DNA of 24,161 nt from the IMG/VR virus record IMGVR_UViG_3300010300_000103, positions 1-24,161 of that record. One strand, 5' to 3'. The notes under the pieces are model-generated. The model was not told the origin of the DNA. It was given only the letters and a program-made list of their open reading frames with translations, and made no database searches. Positions within the stretch are counted from its first letter, which is position 1. Every line of letters starts with the position of its first letter. The position numbers were made by a program, and so were the translations under genes. Source of the stretch: a virus. Below, one piece after another: positions 1-6,498 of this stretch.

Positions 1-51
1 GTCAAGGATAGGCGGGCGTTCCAAAAAATTATCACACACATGGAACGATGA
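1..51 (+). CDS. Possible 3' end of an upstream gene (partial)
   Basis: The first reading frame is open from the window edge and stops at TGA 49-51, giving a 16-residue tail ending in FQKIITHMER. A second frame is also open from the edge and runs to about position 110 across the start of the methyltransferase gene, so the frame assignment is not certain. The first is preferred because it ends before the next ribosome binding site and inside a terminator-like hairpin. No function can be read from so few residues. Confidence 0.25.
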   Translation, partial: VKDRRAFQKIITHMER

Positions 52-67
52 TGTGTTATTTTTTTTT
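36..67 (+). terminator. Weak intrinsic terminator-like hairpin
   Basis: ACACAT (36-41) pairs with ATGTGT (51-56) around a 9-nt loop, followed by a T-rich run to 67. The 6-bp stem is short, so it may act only as a weak terminator or attenuator ahead of the methyltransferase gene. Confidence 0.35.
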
Positions 68-83
68 ATGGAGGATAAAAACA

Positions 84-692
84 ATGATAAATCTTTATAA
101 TATGGATTGTTTGGAAGCGATGAAACGAATGGAAGATGGAAAATATTCGTTGGCGATTGTCGATCCACCGTATGGTTTGAAAAAAGCCGGTGTTCAAGGA
201 GGTGGAAAAATGAAAAATAGGGCTTTCAATCGTGGTGAAGTTTTTCGATGGGATATACCACCAAATAAGGAATATTTTAATCAATTGTTTCGTGTATCAA
301 AAAACCAAATCATTTGGGGCGGAAATTATTTTGATCTTCCACCTTCTCGTTGTGTTATTTGTTGGAATAAAAAACAACCTTGGGAAAATTTCAGTCAATG
401 GGAAATGGCATGGACATCATTTGATTTTCCGGCGCCAATGTTCACTTTTGATAATCGATATAAAGGTAAAATACATCCAACACAAAAACCAATCGAATTA
501 TATGTTTGGTGTTTGAATCGATTTGGAAAAGAAGGCGATACAATATTGGATACACATCTTGGTTCTGGTTCCATCGCTATAGCATGTCATGATATGGGTT
601 ATTCTCTGGATGGATATGAACTTGATGTGGACTATTTCGAAGCAGCTTCCAAAAGATTGAAGGAACACCAAAGACAATTGAAACTATTTTGA
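84..692 (+). CDS. Beta-class DNA methyltransferase (N6-adenine or N4-cytosine)
   Basis: This 202-residue enzyme would transfer a methyl group from S-adenosylmethionine to an exocyclic base nitrogen in DNA, probably to protect phage DNA from host restriction. Catalytic motif IV is DPPY (residues 27-30). It is followed by a variable target-recognition stretch, then HPTQKP (131-136, motif X) and DTHLGSG (156-162, motif I, usually DPFxGSG), then GYELD (177-181). Motif IV before motif I is the beta-class order. The ATG at 84 is chosen because GGAGG lies at 70-74 with 9-nt spacing; an in-frame ATG at 48 has no such site and lies in the hairpin region. The His in motif I where Phe is usual is a mild deviation. 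No partner restriction gene is visible, so it is probably an orphan methyltransferase. Target base and site cannot be read. Confidence 0.9.
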   Translation: MINLYNMDCLEAMKRMEDGKYSLAIVDPPYGLKKAGVQGGGKMKNRAFNRGEVFRWDIPPNKEYFNQLFRVSKNQIIWGGNYFDLPPSRCVICWNKKQPWENFSQWEMAWTSFDFPAPMFTFDNRYKGKIHPTQKPIELYVWCLNRFGKEGDTILDTHLGSGSIAIACHDMGYSLDGYELDVDYFEAASKRLKEHQRQLKLF

Positions 693-703
693 GGAAAAAA
701 ACA

Positions 704-976
704 ATGAATATACCATACACCAACAAACATTTTCGTTCATTCTTAAGACGAAATATCAAACGTCCAAATGAATTTGCCGATAAATATCATTACAATGCAA
801 GGAACATGCGGAGATGGTTATATAACGATCCTTTTCCACGTCCACCAATGATTGCGCAGTTATGCAAACAAATATCGGAATGTTATGGTGTTCCTCTGGA
901 AGATATCATAATGGAATGTTTTGAAGCGTTACAACGTGATATGGATGAACATTTGAAAATACAATATAGTTTATAA
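704..976 (+). CDS. Small helix-turn-helix DNA-binding protein
   Basis: A 90-residue basic protein. Residues about 20-60 fit a compact XRE-like helix-turn-helix: the FADKYHYNARNMRRWL stretch supplies a recognition-helix-like segment and PPMIAQLCKQIS a following helix. The family is known for phage repressors and small regulators; here the assignment rests on pattern only. GAGGA at 691-695 overlaps the methyltransferase stop codon (690-692) and sits 8 nt before the ATG, so the two genes are probably co-transcribed and coupled. An in-frame TTG at 689 was rejected because it overlaps that ribosome binding site. No terminator is seen in the 64 bases that follow. Confidence 0.6.
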   Translation: MNIPYTNKHFRSFLRRNIKRPNEFADKYHYNARNMRRWLYNDPFPRPPMIAQLCKQISECYGVPLEDIIMECFEALQRDMDEHLKIQYSL

Positions 977-1040
977 TTCTATGCAAAAATCAAGTATATG
1001 TATACAATTATGAATAAATATAAACTGTAATATATATTCA

Positions 1041-1391
1041 TCACTTCTTTGATGGTTTAATGGTTCGTGTTTGTTGTGTGTAGGCGATTCCAAGCGCGGT
1101 TGGACTTGCAACCACTTCGCCAATGATTCCAGTGTTTATTTGTGTTTTTTTGGGCGTTCGATTCTTTTTCATATTTTGTTGGACCATTCGCATGGCAATC
1201 GCCGCCGCGCCACGTGCCACGGATACCGAAAAAAAGTTTCCAGCCGGATCCAGTTGGCCAACACTACCCATTCGGATGGCCGCCGCAGTAGCTCTTTTTT
1301 TTGAATATCCCAAATCCTTCATAAGTTTGGGAATCGCTTGTTGGATGGCGCGATTGGTGGAACGGTCTGTGATGATGATTCGTTGTGGCAT
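1041..1391 (-). CDS. Hypothetical small basic protein, lone minus-strand gene
   Basis: A 116-residue protein of unknown function. The N-terminal half looks helical (TNRAIQQAIPKLMKDLGYS), the middle is Ala-rich, and the end is basic (TIKPSKK). I accept it because its codons resemble the other genes here (CAA, AAA, CGA, CCA, TCC, GGA), while the overlapping + frames do not read as plausible proteins. There is no clear Shine-Dalgarno before the ATG at 1391, only AT-rich sequence with TATTAT/TATAAC words, so a leaderless or weakly translated message is possible. It lies convergent to the helix-turn-helix gene and divergent from the gene at 1428, alone on its strand. Confidence 0.6.
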   Translation of the reverse strand: MPQRIIITDRSTNRAIQQAIPKLMKDLGYSKKRATAAAIRMGSVGQLDPAGNFFSVSVARGAAAIAMRMVQQNMKKNRTPKKTQINTGIIGEVVASPTALGIAYTQQTRTIKPSKK

Positions 1392-1399
1392 GTTATAAT
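1391..1399 (+). promoter_or_regulatory. Extended -10 promoter for the 1428 gene
   Basis: TGTTATAAT (TG-n-TATAAT) ends 28 bases before the ATG at 1428. No good -35 lies at 17 bp, consistent with an extended -10 type. It overlaps the start of the divergent 1041-1391 gene, so the two could interfere. Confidence 0.45.
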
Positions 1400-1427
1400 A
1401 CTATCATATTTTTATGGAGATATAAAC

Positions 1428-1784
1428 ATGGCCAAACAAAGAATAAATACAGTACCACCAAAACGTGTTCAGGAAAACGCGCGTCGTGCTTTGATGGTTC
1501 GCGCAAAACTACCACCATCCAAAAAAGCGATGAAGGATGAAAAAGGAAATGACACCACCGGCGTTTCAACGGCTCGAAAATTGATTGGTGGACGTCCATT
1601 GTCTATTGATACACTTCGAACAATGCGCGCGTGGTTTGCTCGTCACGATACACCGGAGGAACGCGCAAATCGTCGAAATGATAAGACATCCAAAGCATGG
1701 CAATCTTGGGAAGCATGGGGCGGTGATGATGGGAAACGATGGGTTGAAGCCGTTATGGATAGAATCGAACGGAATGAAGAATAA
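1428..1784 (+). CDS. Basic phage protein with a C-terminal WGGDDG motif
   Basis: A 118-residue, strongly basic protein. After a Lys/Arg-rich N-terminus, residues 50-105 carry a recognisable pattern: RKLIGGRPLSIDTLRTM, then FARH (70-73), then WQSWEAWGGDDGKRW (91-105). From memory, the arrangement of S-x-x-T-x-x-x-M, ARH and WGGDxGxxW recurs as a short domain in many phage hypothetical proteins, sometimes fused to larger ones. I know of no assigned biochemical role, so I give none. GGAGA at 1416-1420 lies 7 nt before the ATG, and an extended -10 promoter lies just upstream. The gene ends directly at the bidirectional terminator at 1788. Confidence 0.7.
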   Translation: MAKQRINTVPPKRVQENARRALMVRAKLPPSKKAMKDEKGNDTTGVSTARKLIGGRPLSIDTLRTMRAWFARHDTPEERANRRNDKTSKAWQSWEAWGGDDGKRWVEAVMDRIERNEE

Positions 1785-1832
1785 AAAAAACACCATCCGA
1801 TATTGAATGGTGTTTAGTATGTTCTTTTTTTT
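1783..1832. terminator. Bidirectional intrinsic terminator between convergent units
   Basis: AAACACCAT (1788-1796) pairs perfectly with ATGGTGTTT (1807-1815) around a 10-nt loop. In the minus direction the stem runs straight into eight T (the A-run 1783-1790), a strong terminator for the three small genes at 1843-2591. In the plus direction the T-run (1825-1832) is 9 nt away, so termination of the 1428 gene may be less efficient. Confidence 0.75.
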
Positions 1833-1842
1833 ATTGTGTGTT

Positions 1843-2001
1843 TTATGATGGAATAATCAGCGTGATATATTCCATCGTTTCGATTTCGTACGAATATTTG
1901 ATCATGTAATCCACCGCGAAATCGTTGTTCATTATTATAACTGTTTCACCATTATGAAAATGAATCAGAATGTATTTTTTTTCGATGTTTTGTGTTTCCA
2001 T
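1843..2001 (-). CDS. Hypothetical 52-residue protein
   Basis: A short gene reading METQNIEKKY and ending ITLIIPS. Function unknown. It alternates hydrophobic and polar residues (YILIHF, TVIIM), suggesting a small beta-rich fold, and carries no Cys pair or obvious DNA-binding motif. It is accepted because its start context (AAAGGAAAAAACAATG) matches that of the next two upstream genes almost exactly, and because it fills the space up to the terminator at 1783. It is the last gene of a three-gene minus-strand unit. Confidence 0.65.
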   Translation of the reverse strand: METQNIEKKYILIHFHNGETVIIMNNDFAVDYMIKYSYEIETMEYITLIIPS

Positions 2002-2016
2002 TGTTTTTTCCTTTGG

Positions 2017-2337
2017 TTATTGGTTAATTGATTGTTTAATTAGTTCTTCAATAAAATCTATTCTCTTCCTTTGCTCTCTTCTAGCATCCTCAATTTTATT
2101 AATTTCTAATCCCATTTCATGCCTGAGTAGTCTTGCGTGACTATTCATGTTTTTCGAATAGGTTTTTACTACCATATAAAAATATAGGTTTTCTATATCT
2201 TTCTTTAACCATTTAATTTTTTCATTCATCTGCTGAATATTTTTGTGAATCTTCTTTTTTCCATATTCCAATTCTTCTGTTGTTAATTGTCTTTCTATAA
2301 TTGCTTTTTTCCACTCTTCATAATTTTGTAAGTTCAT
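2017..2337 (-). CDS. Hypothetical coiled-coil protein
   Basis: A 106-residue protein rich in Lys, Glu, Gln and Ile. It begins MNLQNYEEWKKAI and has long helical heptad-like stretches at about residues 28-55 and 75-105, with few Gly or Pro after the first third, so a coiled coil or helical hairpin is likely. No catalytic motif is visible and no function is assigned. The start has the leader AAAGGAAAAAACAATG, shared with its two neighbours. It is the middle gene of the small minus-strand unit 1843-2591. Confidence 0.7.
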   Translation of the reverse strand: MNLQNYEEWKKAIIERQLTTEELEYGKKKIHKNIQQMNEKIKWLKKDIENLYFYMVVKTYSKNMNSHARLLRHEMGLEINKIEDARREQRKRIDFIEELIKQSINQ

Positions 2338-2358
2338 TGTTTTTTCCTTTGGTTAGTT

Positions 2359-2376
2359 GGGGCTTTTTACGGCCCC
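2359..2376. other. GC-rich hairpin in an intergenic leader
   Basis: GGGGC (2359-2363) pairs with GCCCC (2372-2376) around 8 nt. It stands out in AT-rich surroundings between the 2397-2591 gene and the start of the 2017-2337 gene. No T-run follows on either strand, so it is not a standard terminator; it could stabilise or process the message. Confidence 0.35.
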
Positions 2377-2396
2377 ATGTTAGTTGTTAGTTGTTA

Positions 2397-2591
2397 TTAT
2401 TGTATTTTGAAATCTCTTTGTAATGCAGTTGGTGAAACGTTTTTTTCGTCGAGTCTGAAATTTCTGATTGTGTACCAAATTTCAATTCCTTCGTCCATTT
2501 TCCATTCTTCACGTTCTATAATCCACCATTCGTTTCCATATTCGTCGAAAAATGTTGTTCCTCTTTTCAAGTTTTTATAATCGATAGTCAT
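2397..2591 (-). CDS. Hypothetical 64-residue protein
   Basis: First gene of the minus-strand unit. The protein reads MTIDYKNLKRGTTFFDEYGNEWWII and is rich in Trp, Tyr and charged residues (EREEWKMDEGIEIWYTIRNF). The alternating pattern suggests a small beta-barrel or SH3-like fold, but this is inference. A promoter with TTTACA and TAGTAT lies just upstream, and the start has the leader AAAGGAAAAACAATG, one A shorter than in the two downstream genes. Function unknown. Confidence 0.65.
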   Translation of the reverse strand: MTIDYKNLKRGTTFFDEYGNEWWIIEREEWKMDEGIEIWYTIRNFRLDEKNVSPTALQRDFKIQ

Positions 2592-2625
2592 TGTTTTTCC
2601 TTTGGTTAGTTGGTTAGTAATTACA

Positions 2626-2654
2626 ATACTAATTTATTATTTTCAATCTGTAAA
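2626..2654 (-). promoter_or_regulatory. Promoter of the small minus-strand unit, with operator-like word
   Basis: On the minus strand TTTACA (2654-2649) and TAGTAT (2631-2626) are 17 bp apart, giving a start near 2619 and a leader of about 28 nt. The -35 is embedded in ATACTTTACAG (2658-2648), the same 11-mer found in the divergent region at 7258-7268, so both may be bound by one regulator. Confidence 0.5.
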
Positions 2655-2700
2655 GTATTATTTTACATAATTATGAAAAAAAGATAAAAAAAAATATCTT

Positions 2701-2906
2701 TTGGAACATTTGGATCATTGGATCATCGTTTTTCTATACATTTTATATATTATTAATAATTTCTTTTGTTTTTTTATGTTCCAATGTTCCAATTATATAA
2801 TTGGAAGAATAAATAACGATTGTCACGAATAGATTTGATTGATTTTTTGGAACATTTTTTGGATCATTTTGGATCTTGTTTTTGTTCCAATTGTCAAAAA
2901 TATGTA
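2701..2906. repeat. AT-rich gene-free segment with iteron-like repeats and palindrome
   Basis: No gene is seen from 2592 to 2949. GGAACATT followed by two GGATC words occurs at 2701-2724 and again, stretched by extra T, at 2847-2875. The inverse word GTTCCAAT occurs in tandem at 2778-2793 and once more at 2884-2891. TTCCAATTATATAATTGGAA (2787-2806) is a perfect 20-bp palindrome. A further ACTTTACA-type word (on the minus strand) lies near 2902-2912. Repeated short words in AT-rich DNA between divergent genes suit a replication origin or a multi-site operator; the sequence does not decide which. Confidence 0.5.
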
Positions 2907-2949
2907 AAGTGTAAACAAAATACGTTTTTTTTGATACATTGATCTTGTT

Positions 2950-3423
2950 ATGTCAAGGAATCACAAATTACTTATCATTAAAGATATGAACAAACATCAC
3001 GTCGAAATTGTATGTGATGAAAAAGTGTATCGTATAGCTATGCGATTCGGAAAACCTTGGATGATTTTTGACATCGCGAATCGAACCCATGTAAAGGTTC
3101 CAAAAAACTTTGATGTGTTATCATTGTTGAATTATGGAATTTTCAATCTAATTTTGGAAGGTGTTATGTCTGAAGAATCATCACAAAAATTTGTTTATAT
3201 TGTCCACACATTTCCGGATTCCTCAAAGATGAATTGGCATGCCGATTGTTTTGATTTCGTAGAATATACATATGGATATCCAATCCAATATGACAAAAAA
3301 CACGATATGTATTATATTCACACCGATGAAGAATTGGATATTTTGGAGCTCAACAATGACCATGGGATTGTGGCGATTCTGGAACCGGATGAAAATGGAA
3401 AAATTCAATTGGATGATGATTGA
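2950..3423 (+). CDS. Hypothetical protein of unknown function
   Basis: A 157-residue acidic protein starting MSRNHKLLIIKDMNKHHVEI and ending in a run of Asp. It alternates beta-like stretches (KFVYIVHTF, MYYIHTDEEL) with charged loops. I see no catalytic, metal-binding or membrane motif and recognise no family. No Shine-Dalgarno precedes the ATG at 2950; a later in-frame ATG at 2986 is no better supported, so the start is uncertain. Its last 19 bases overlap the end of the convergent HNH gene. It is the only + gene between the repeat-rich segment and the minus-strand replication cluster, so control from 2592-2949 is likely. Confidence 0.6.
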   Translation: MSRNHKLLIIKDMNKHHVEIVCDEKVYRIAMRFGKPWMIFDIANRTHVKVPKNFDVLSLLNYGIFNLILEGVMSEESSQKFVYIVHTFPDSSKMNWHADCFDFVEYTYGYPIQYDKKHDMYYIHTDEELDILELNNDHGIVAILEPDENGKIQLDDD

Positions 3424-4166
3424 GTATGAAATCGATGATGGCATGGTTCACACAATACCACCAAATCATCATCACGTTCACGTCCAAGCCTTTCATAACT
3501 GTTATGATGGACATTCAATGGTTTATCATTGGCACCACACAATTGACATTTAAAACCGGCTTTTTCTCTCATTCGACGCGCTGTTTGTTTCCAAGCATGT
3601 GAAGATATATAACTGGCATAATTCACCGGTGAATTCATTGGTGTTTTCGTCCATTGATTCATCCACACATCATGTTCTTTTCGTATTTTCAAAGCATCAC
3701 ACGATGAACACGTTTTTGATGGTTGTTCGTTTCTGGATCGAATGGTGGAAACAAATGTTCGATGGCATATTTCACAATTCATTTGAATCGGTAATGGTCC
3801 GGCGATCCCATAAATCCGTTCTTTGTTTACATCTATCAATTCACCAATCGATGTTGGTGACATGTCCGTTTTCCAATATAAGTATCGAATCAAATCGGTC
3901 CGGTCATCTTCATCAGAGTCTACAATAAAATCAGCGATGGAAGAATCAAGCCGTTTTTTCGATTCCTCCATCAGTAGATTCGTATATTCCAATTGGTGTT
4001 TGGCCATCTCTATCAATTCCAAAAGATTGGTGATTTGATAGCGCAATTCGGAAATATTGTTTTTTTGCATTTCACGATATGGTTGAAATAAATCTTCACA
4101 ATCGCATGGATCCGCGAAACATATTTCACATGGTGTATCTTGTTTTTTTTCGGTGTTTTTGTCCAT
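3405..4166 (-). CDS. HNH endonuclease with extra zinc-binding and HTH-like modules
   Basis: A 253-residue predicted DNA endonuclease. The HNH domain at about residues 204-248 has a zinc pair C207/C210 and C239/C242, the catalytic-type HH at 220-221, Y224, LGRE (227-230), DLVVLCEPCHHRFH and a final His at 247. Upstream are a Cys cluster (C13, C16, C21, C23), a helical stretch (35-80), an HTH-like segment (about 88-124) and a second zinc knuckle (C131, C134, C153, C156). HNH enzymes in phages act in packaging, recombination or as mobile nicking enzymes; the context, last in the replication cluster, does not decide. The ATG at 4166 is preferred over the TTG before it; GGATGA supplies a weak ribosome binding site. 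The 3' end overlaps the + gene by 19 bases. Confidence 0.85.
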   Translation of the reverse strand: MDKNTEKKQDTPCEICFADPCDCEDLFQPYREMQKNNISELRYQITNLLELIEMAKHQLEYTNLLMEESKKRLDSSIADFIVDSDEDDRTDLIRYLYWKTDMSPTSIGELIDVNKERIYGIAGPLPIQMNCEICHRTFVSTIRSRNEQPSKTCSSCDALKIRKEHDVWMNQWTKTPMNSPVNYASYISSHAWKQTARRMREKAGFKCQLCGANDKPLNVHHNSYERLGRERDDDLVVLCEPCHHRFHTQSSSN

Positions 4167-4208
4167 CAATCATCCGGTGTTTTGTGGTGTATGATGGAAT
4201 ATATTATA

Positions 4209-5516
4209 TCATACATTTTTGGATTGATCATTATATCGATAACATCGAACACGTTTTCCATTGGGCATATTTGCCATATATGGTTGATATCCTAGTTTTT
4301 TCAAACAGAATTCAATTCTGGATCGTGTTCCACTGGTTCGGTTTTGCATGGGTACCTCCAAAAGATTCATCGCCAAGTTGAAATCCACAACGTCAACGCG
4401 TCCACGCTTCAAAAAAAGCGGTTTGGTAAATTCACCGCTTTCCAGCTTATCCAACCACGGATCGATGGTGGAAAAAATATCGGCTTCATCCATTCGCAGT
4501 TGTTCCTCTTCATCCGTCAACCAATGTTGTTCATCTTCCATCATATAATGTATGGCTTCAGCCCAAATTTGAGGAACTACTTTTGAAAAACTATCACGAT
4601 CAAATCGTTCATCCATTGTTTCACCGACTTGAACACACCAAAAACGCGTTGAACCGGTGGAATCGGTCAATAAATCCATTCTATTGGAAGTCACAACCAT
4701 TATTCCTTGTCTTGGAAGTGTTACGGCGTTTCGTGCGTATGGAACTTTTACCGTATCCGAAGCCGATGATATGAACGCTTTTTCGATTTCCGCATCTTTG
4801 GATCTTCCAGCCCACTCCGCTAATTCATATATAAATTTTCCTTGCAATTTCAAAGCCGCGTATTCGTGATTCATGTTGAATTTGGTATCCGCGAACCATT
4901 CTTGATTTCCACACAATGTTTTCAAAAACATCGATTTTCCAAAATTTTGTTGACCGGTCAAAACCAAAATGGATTTGATATATACCGGGTCTTTTGATGA
5001 AGCATGAAACAATCTTTTCACGGCTCCAATCAACCATCGTTTGGAATATGCACGATGTAATTCTGAATCAGATACACCGCACCAATCAATCAACATTGTT
5101 TCCAATCGTTTTTCACCATCCCATTCCAATGTTTTCATCCATTCGCGAACCGGATGATATCTGTTTTCTCTAGCGATGAAAATGATGGCTTCGTGTAACA
5201 TCTTCATGTTCACACGTAATTGATACACACGTGATAACCAATCCGCCAACCATACCTCGTCCGTATCCGATAATATTTCACTATCTGAATAGTATTGGTC
5301 CGGAAATTTGACGTGAACCTGCTGTGTAAATTCATTCAATCGAATCGCGTTTTCCAATCTGGAATCAAAGCGTAATACACGAATGATATTTTCCAAATAT
5401 GGAAATGGTTCCCCTTCAATCATTTGGTTTCCAACAATCTTTGTTCGGCGTTCCAATGGAATGTTTTCCGGTTGTAGTTGTTTTTTCAAGTTTTGTAAAT
5501 CTTCTATGTTCATCAT
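4209..5516 (-). CDS. VapE-like SF3 replicative helicase
   Basis: A 435-residue ATPase of the virulence-associated protein E type, which in phages and mobile elements acts as a replicative helicase partner of a primase. Walker A is GQQNFGKS (188-195). A Walker B-like FIYELAEW is at 228-235 with acidic E231 and E234, motif C-like GIMVVTSN at 271-278, and an arginine-finger-like STGSTRFWCV at 287-296. HPVREWMKTLEWDG (121-134), just before the ATPase core, is characteristic of the family as I remember it. AAGGA lies about 6 nt before the first of two ATG codons at 5516. It starts 11 bases after the end of the primase gene, a classic primase-helicase pairing in one operon. Length fits the family. 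Confidence 0.88.
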   Translation of the reverse strand: MMNIEDLQNLKKQLQPENIPLERRTKIVGNQMIEGEPFPYLENIIRVLRFDSRLENAIRLNEFTQQVHVKFPDQYYSDSEILSDTDEVWLADWLSRVYQLRVNMKMLHEAIIFIARENRYHPVREWMKTLEWDGEKRLETMLIDWCGVSDSELHRAYSKRWLIGAVKRLFHASSKDPVYIKSILVLTGQQNFGKSMFLKTLCGNQEWFADTKFNMNHEYAALKLQGKFIYELAEWAGRSKDAEIEKAFISSASDTVKVPYARNAVTLPRQGIMVVTSNRMDLLTDSTGSTRFWCVQVGETMDERFDRDSFSKVVPQIWAEAIHYMMEDEQHWLTDEEEQLRMDEADIFSTIDPWLDKLESGEFTKPLFLKRGRVDVVDFNLAMNLLEVPMQNRTSGTRSRIEFCLKKLGYQPYMANMPNGKRVRCYRYNDQSKNV

Positions 5517-5527
5517 ATGTTTCCTTT

Positions 5528-6400
5528 TTAGTCGATATTATTGTATTTTGATAAATTGTATAATGATATTGATTTTCCACACGAATTTCGATGTCCACAA
5601 ATCGCCGCTGGTGATTGGATTGGCGCGTAATAAAAATACATCGATGGACGATTGCAAAATGGACACGGTATTTTTTCAAAACGATCACCACGATCCACAC
5701 CAACCAATCGAGACGATAACCAACGTCTTGAATGTTCATCGGTGTTATATTGTTCGATGATTTGTTGAATGATGGATCCACGTCCGTAGTATTTTACACT
5801 ACTTGAATCAAATGTTGGTGATGGATTTGATTTCACAATGGTTTTTTGTTCTGGAATGTGTGAATAATCCAAATCTAACCATGGCCATTCCTTCGCTGGT
5901 TGAAAATATGAATCTTTTGGTGATTGTGGTTTGTGCGCTGGCATGTAATATATTCTTGATGGATCTTTACATTGTTGGTCCGGTCCGGTTTCCAATCCGG
6001 TTTTTTCAGTCCAAAATTCCATCGCCGCAATCCACGCACGATTCCAATCTACCGCCGGAATTGGTTTTTCAAGCGGAAAAACGATCCTCCACTTGTGTTT
6101 TTCCCAAGTATGCGAAAAGCTAGTATAAAAATAGTATTTCGTACCCCAAAAACACATATTTTTTCCAACGGATGTTCCATCGTCAATGTCAAAAACCAAC
6201 ATCGTAATTTCTTTGACATTCTTTTTTGATCTTGGACCATTCATGACAGCTGGACAAAAAGCCGCACCATTTTTTTCATCACGAATTCTAAACTTCAAAA
6301 AATCACTATCCATTTTGTGTTGTGGTAGCGATACCGAAACACCTTTTTTATCGAAATGATTGCGATACATATGAAAATGTATTATCTTATCTTTATACAT
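5528..6400 (-). CDS. Archaeo-eukaryotic-type (AEP) DNA primase with C-terminal zinc finger
   Basis: A 290-residue putative primase or primase-polymerase. The metal-binding motif is FDIDDG (70-75, D71/D73/D74). The second motif is SFSHT (94-98), followed by KHKWRIVFPL (101-110), and the third region includes DPSRIYYMP (146-154). This order matches phage and plasmid AEP enzymes. A Cys4 zinc finger (C246, C249, C268, C274) ends the protein and probably helps template binding. The ATG at 6400 is chosen because AAGGAG lies 6 nt upstream; an in-frame ATG at 6427 has no such site. It lies between RusA and the VapE-like helicase, with which it would synthesise primers and unwind DNA. Primase versus primase-polymerase activity cannot be told from sequence. 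Confidence 0.82.
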   Translation of the reverse strand: MYKDKIIHFHMYRNHFDKKGVSVSLPQHKMDSDFLKFRIRDEKNGAAFCPAVMNGPRSKKNVKEITMLVFDIDDGTSVGKNMCFWGTKYYFYTSFSHTWEKHKWRIVFPLEKPIPAVDWNRAWIAAMEFWTEKTGLETGPDQQCKDPSRIYYMPAHKPQSPKDSYFQPAKEWPWLDLDYSHIPEQKTIVKSNPSPTFDSSSVKYYGRGSIIQQIIEQYNTDEHSRRWLSSRLVGVDRGDRFEKIPCPFCNRPSMYFYYAPIQSPAAICGHRNSCGKSISLYNLSKYNNID

Positions 6401-6454
6401 TGTTTTCTCCTTGTATATTTGACTCATTGTTTTTGTTAGTTAGTTTGACTTCGA

Positions 6455-6494
6455 TGGCGCGCCGGATTTGGTTAGTTGGCGTGCCATCATTTTT
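6455..6494 (+). other. GC-rich hairpin between resolvase and primase genes
   Basis: TGGCGCGCC (6455-6463) pairs with GGCGTGCCA (6478-6486) around 14 nt, with one G-U pair as + RNA and one A-C mismatch as minus RNA. On the + strand it is followed by TCATTTTTTTT, the form of a terminator facing against the operon. In the sense (minus) direction there is no T-run, so there it may serve as a processing or attenuation structure. Confidence 0.45.
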
Positions 6495-6498
6495 TTTG

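Noticed and set aside
48-83. Upstream ATG of the methyltransferase as its start
   Set aside because: No Shine-Dalgarno, overlaps the hairpin and adds 12 residues (MMCYFFLWRIKT) that do not look like the family N-terminus.
2776-2906. CRISPR-like array from the repeated words in the gene-free segment
   Set aside because: Repeats are short, of unequal spacing and in both orientations, with no unique spacers of constant length.
5416-5781. 121-codon minus frame over the helicase start and primase end
   Set aside because: It overlaps two well-supported genes in another frame and has no motif or ribosome binding site.
6461-6490. 16-codon minus frame between RusA and primase
   Set aside because: MMARQLTKSGAPSKSN is encoded by the hairpin itself, with no ribosome binding site; the structure explains the sequence better.
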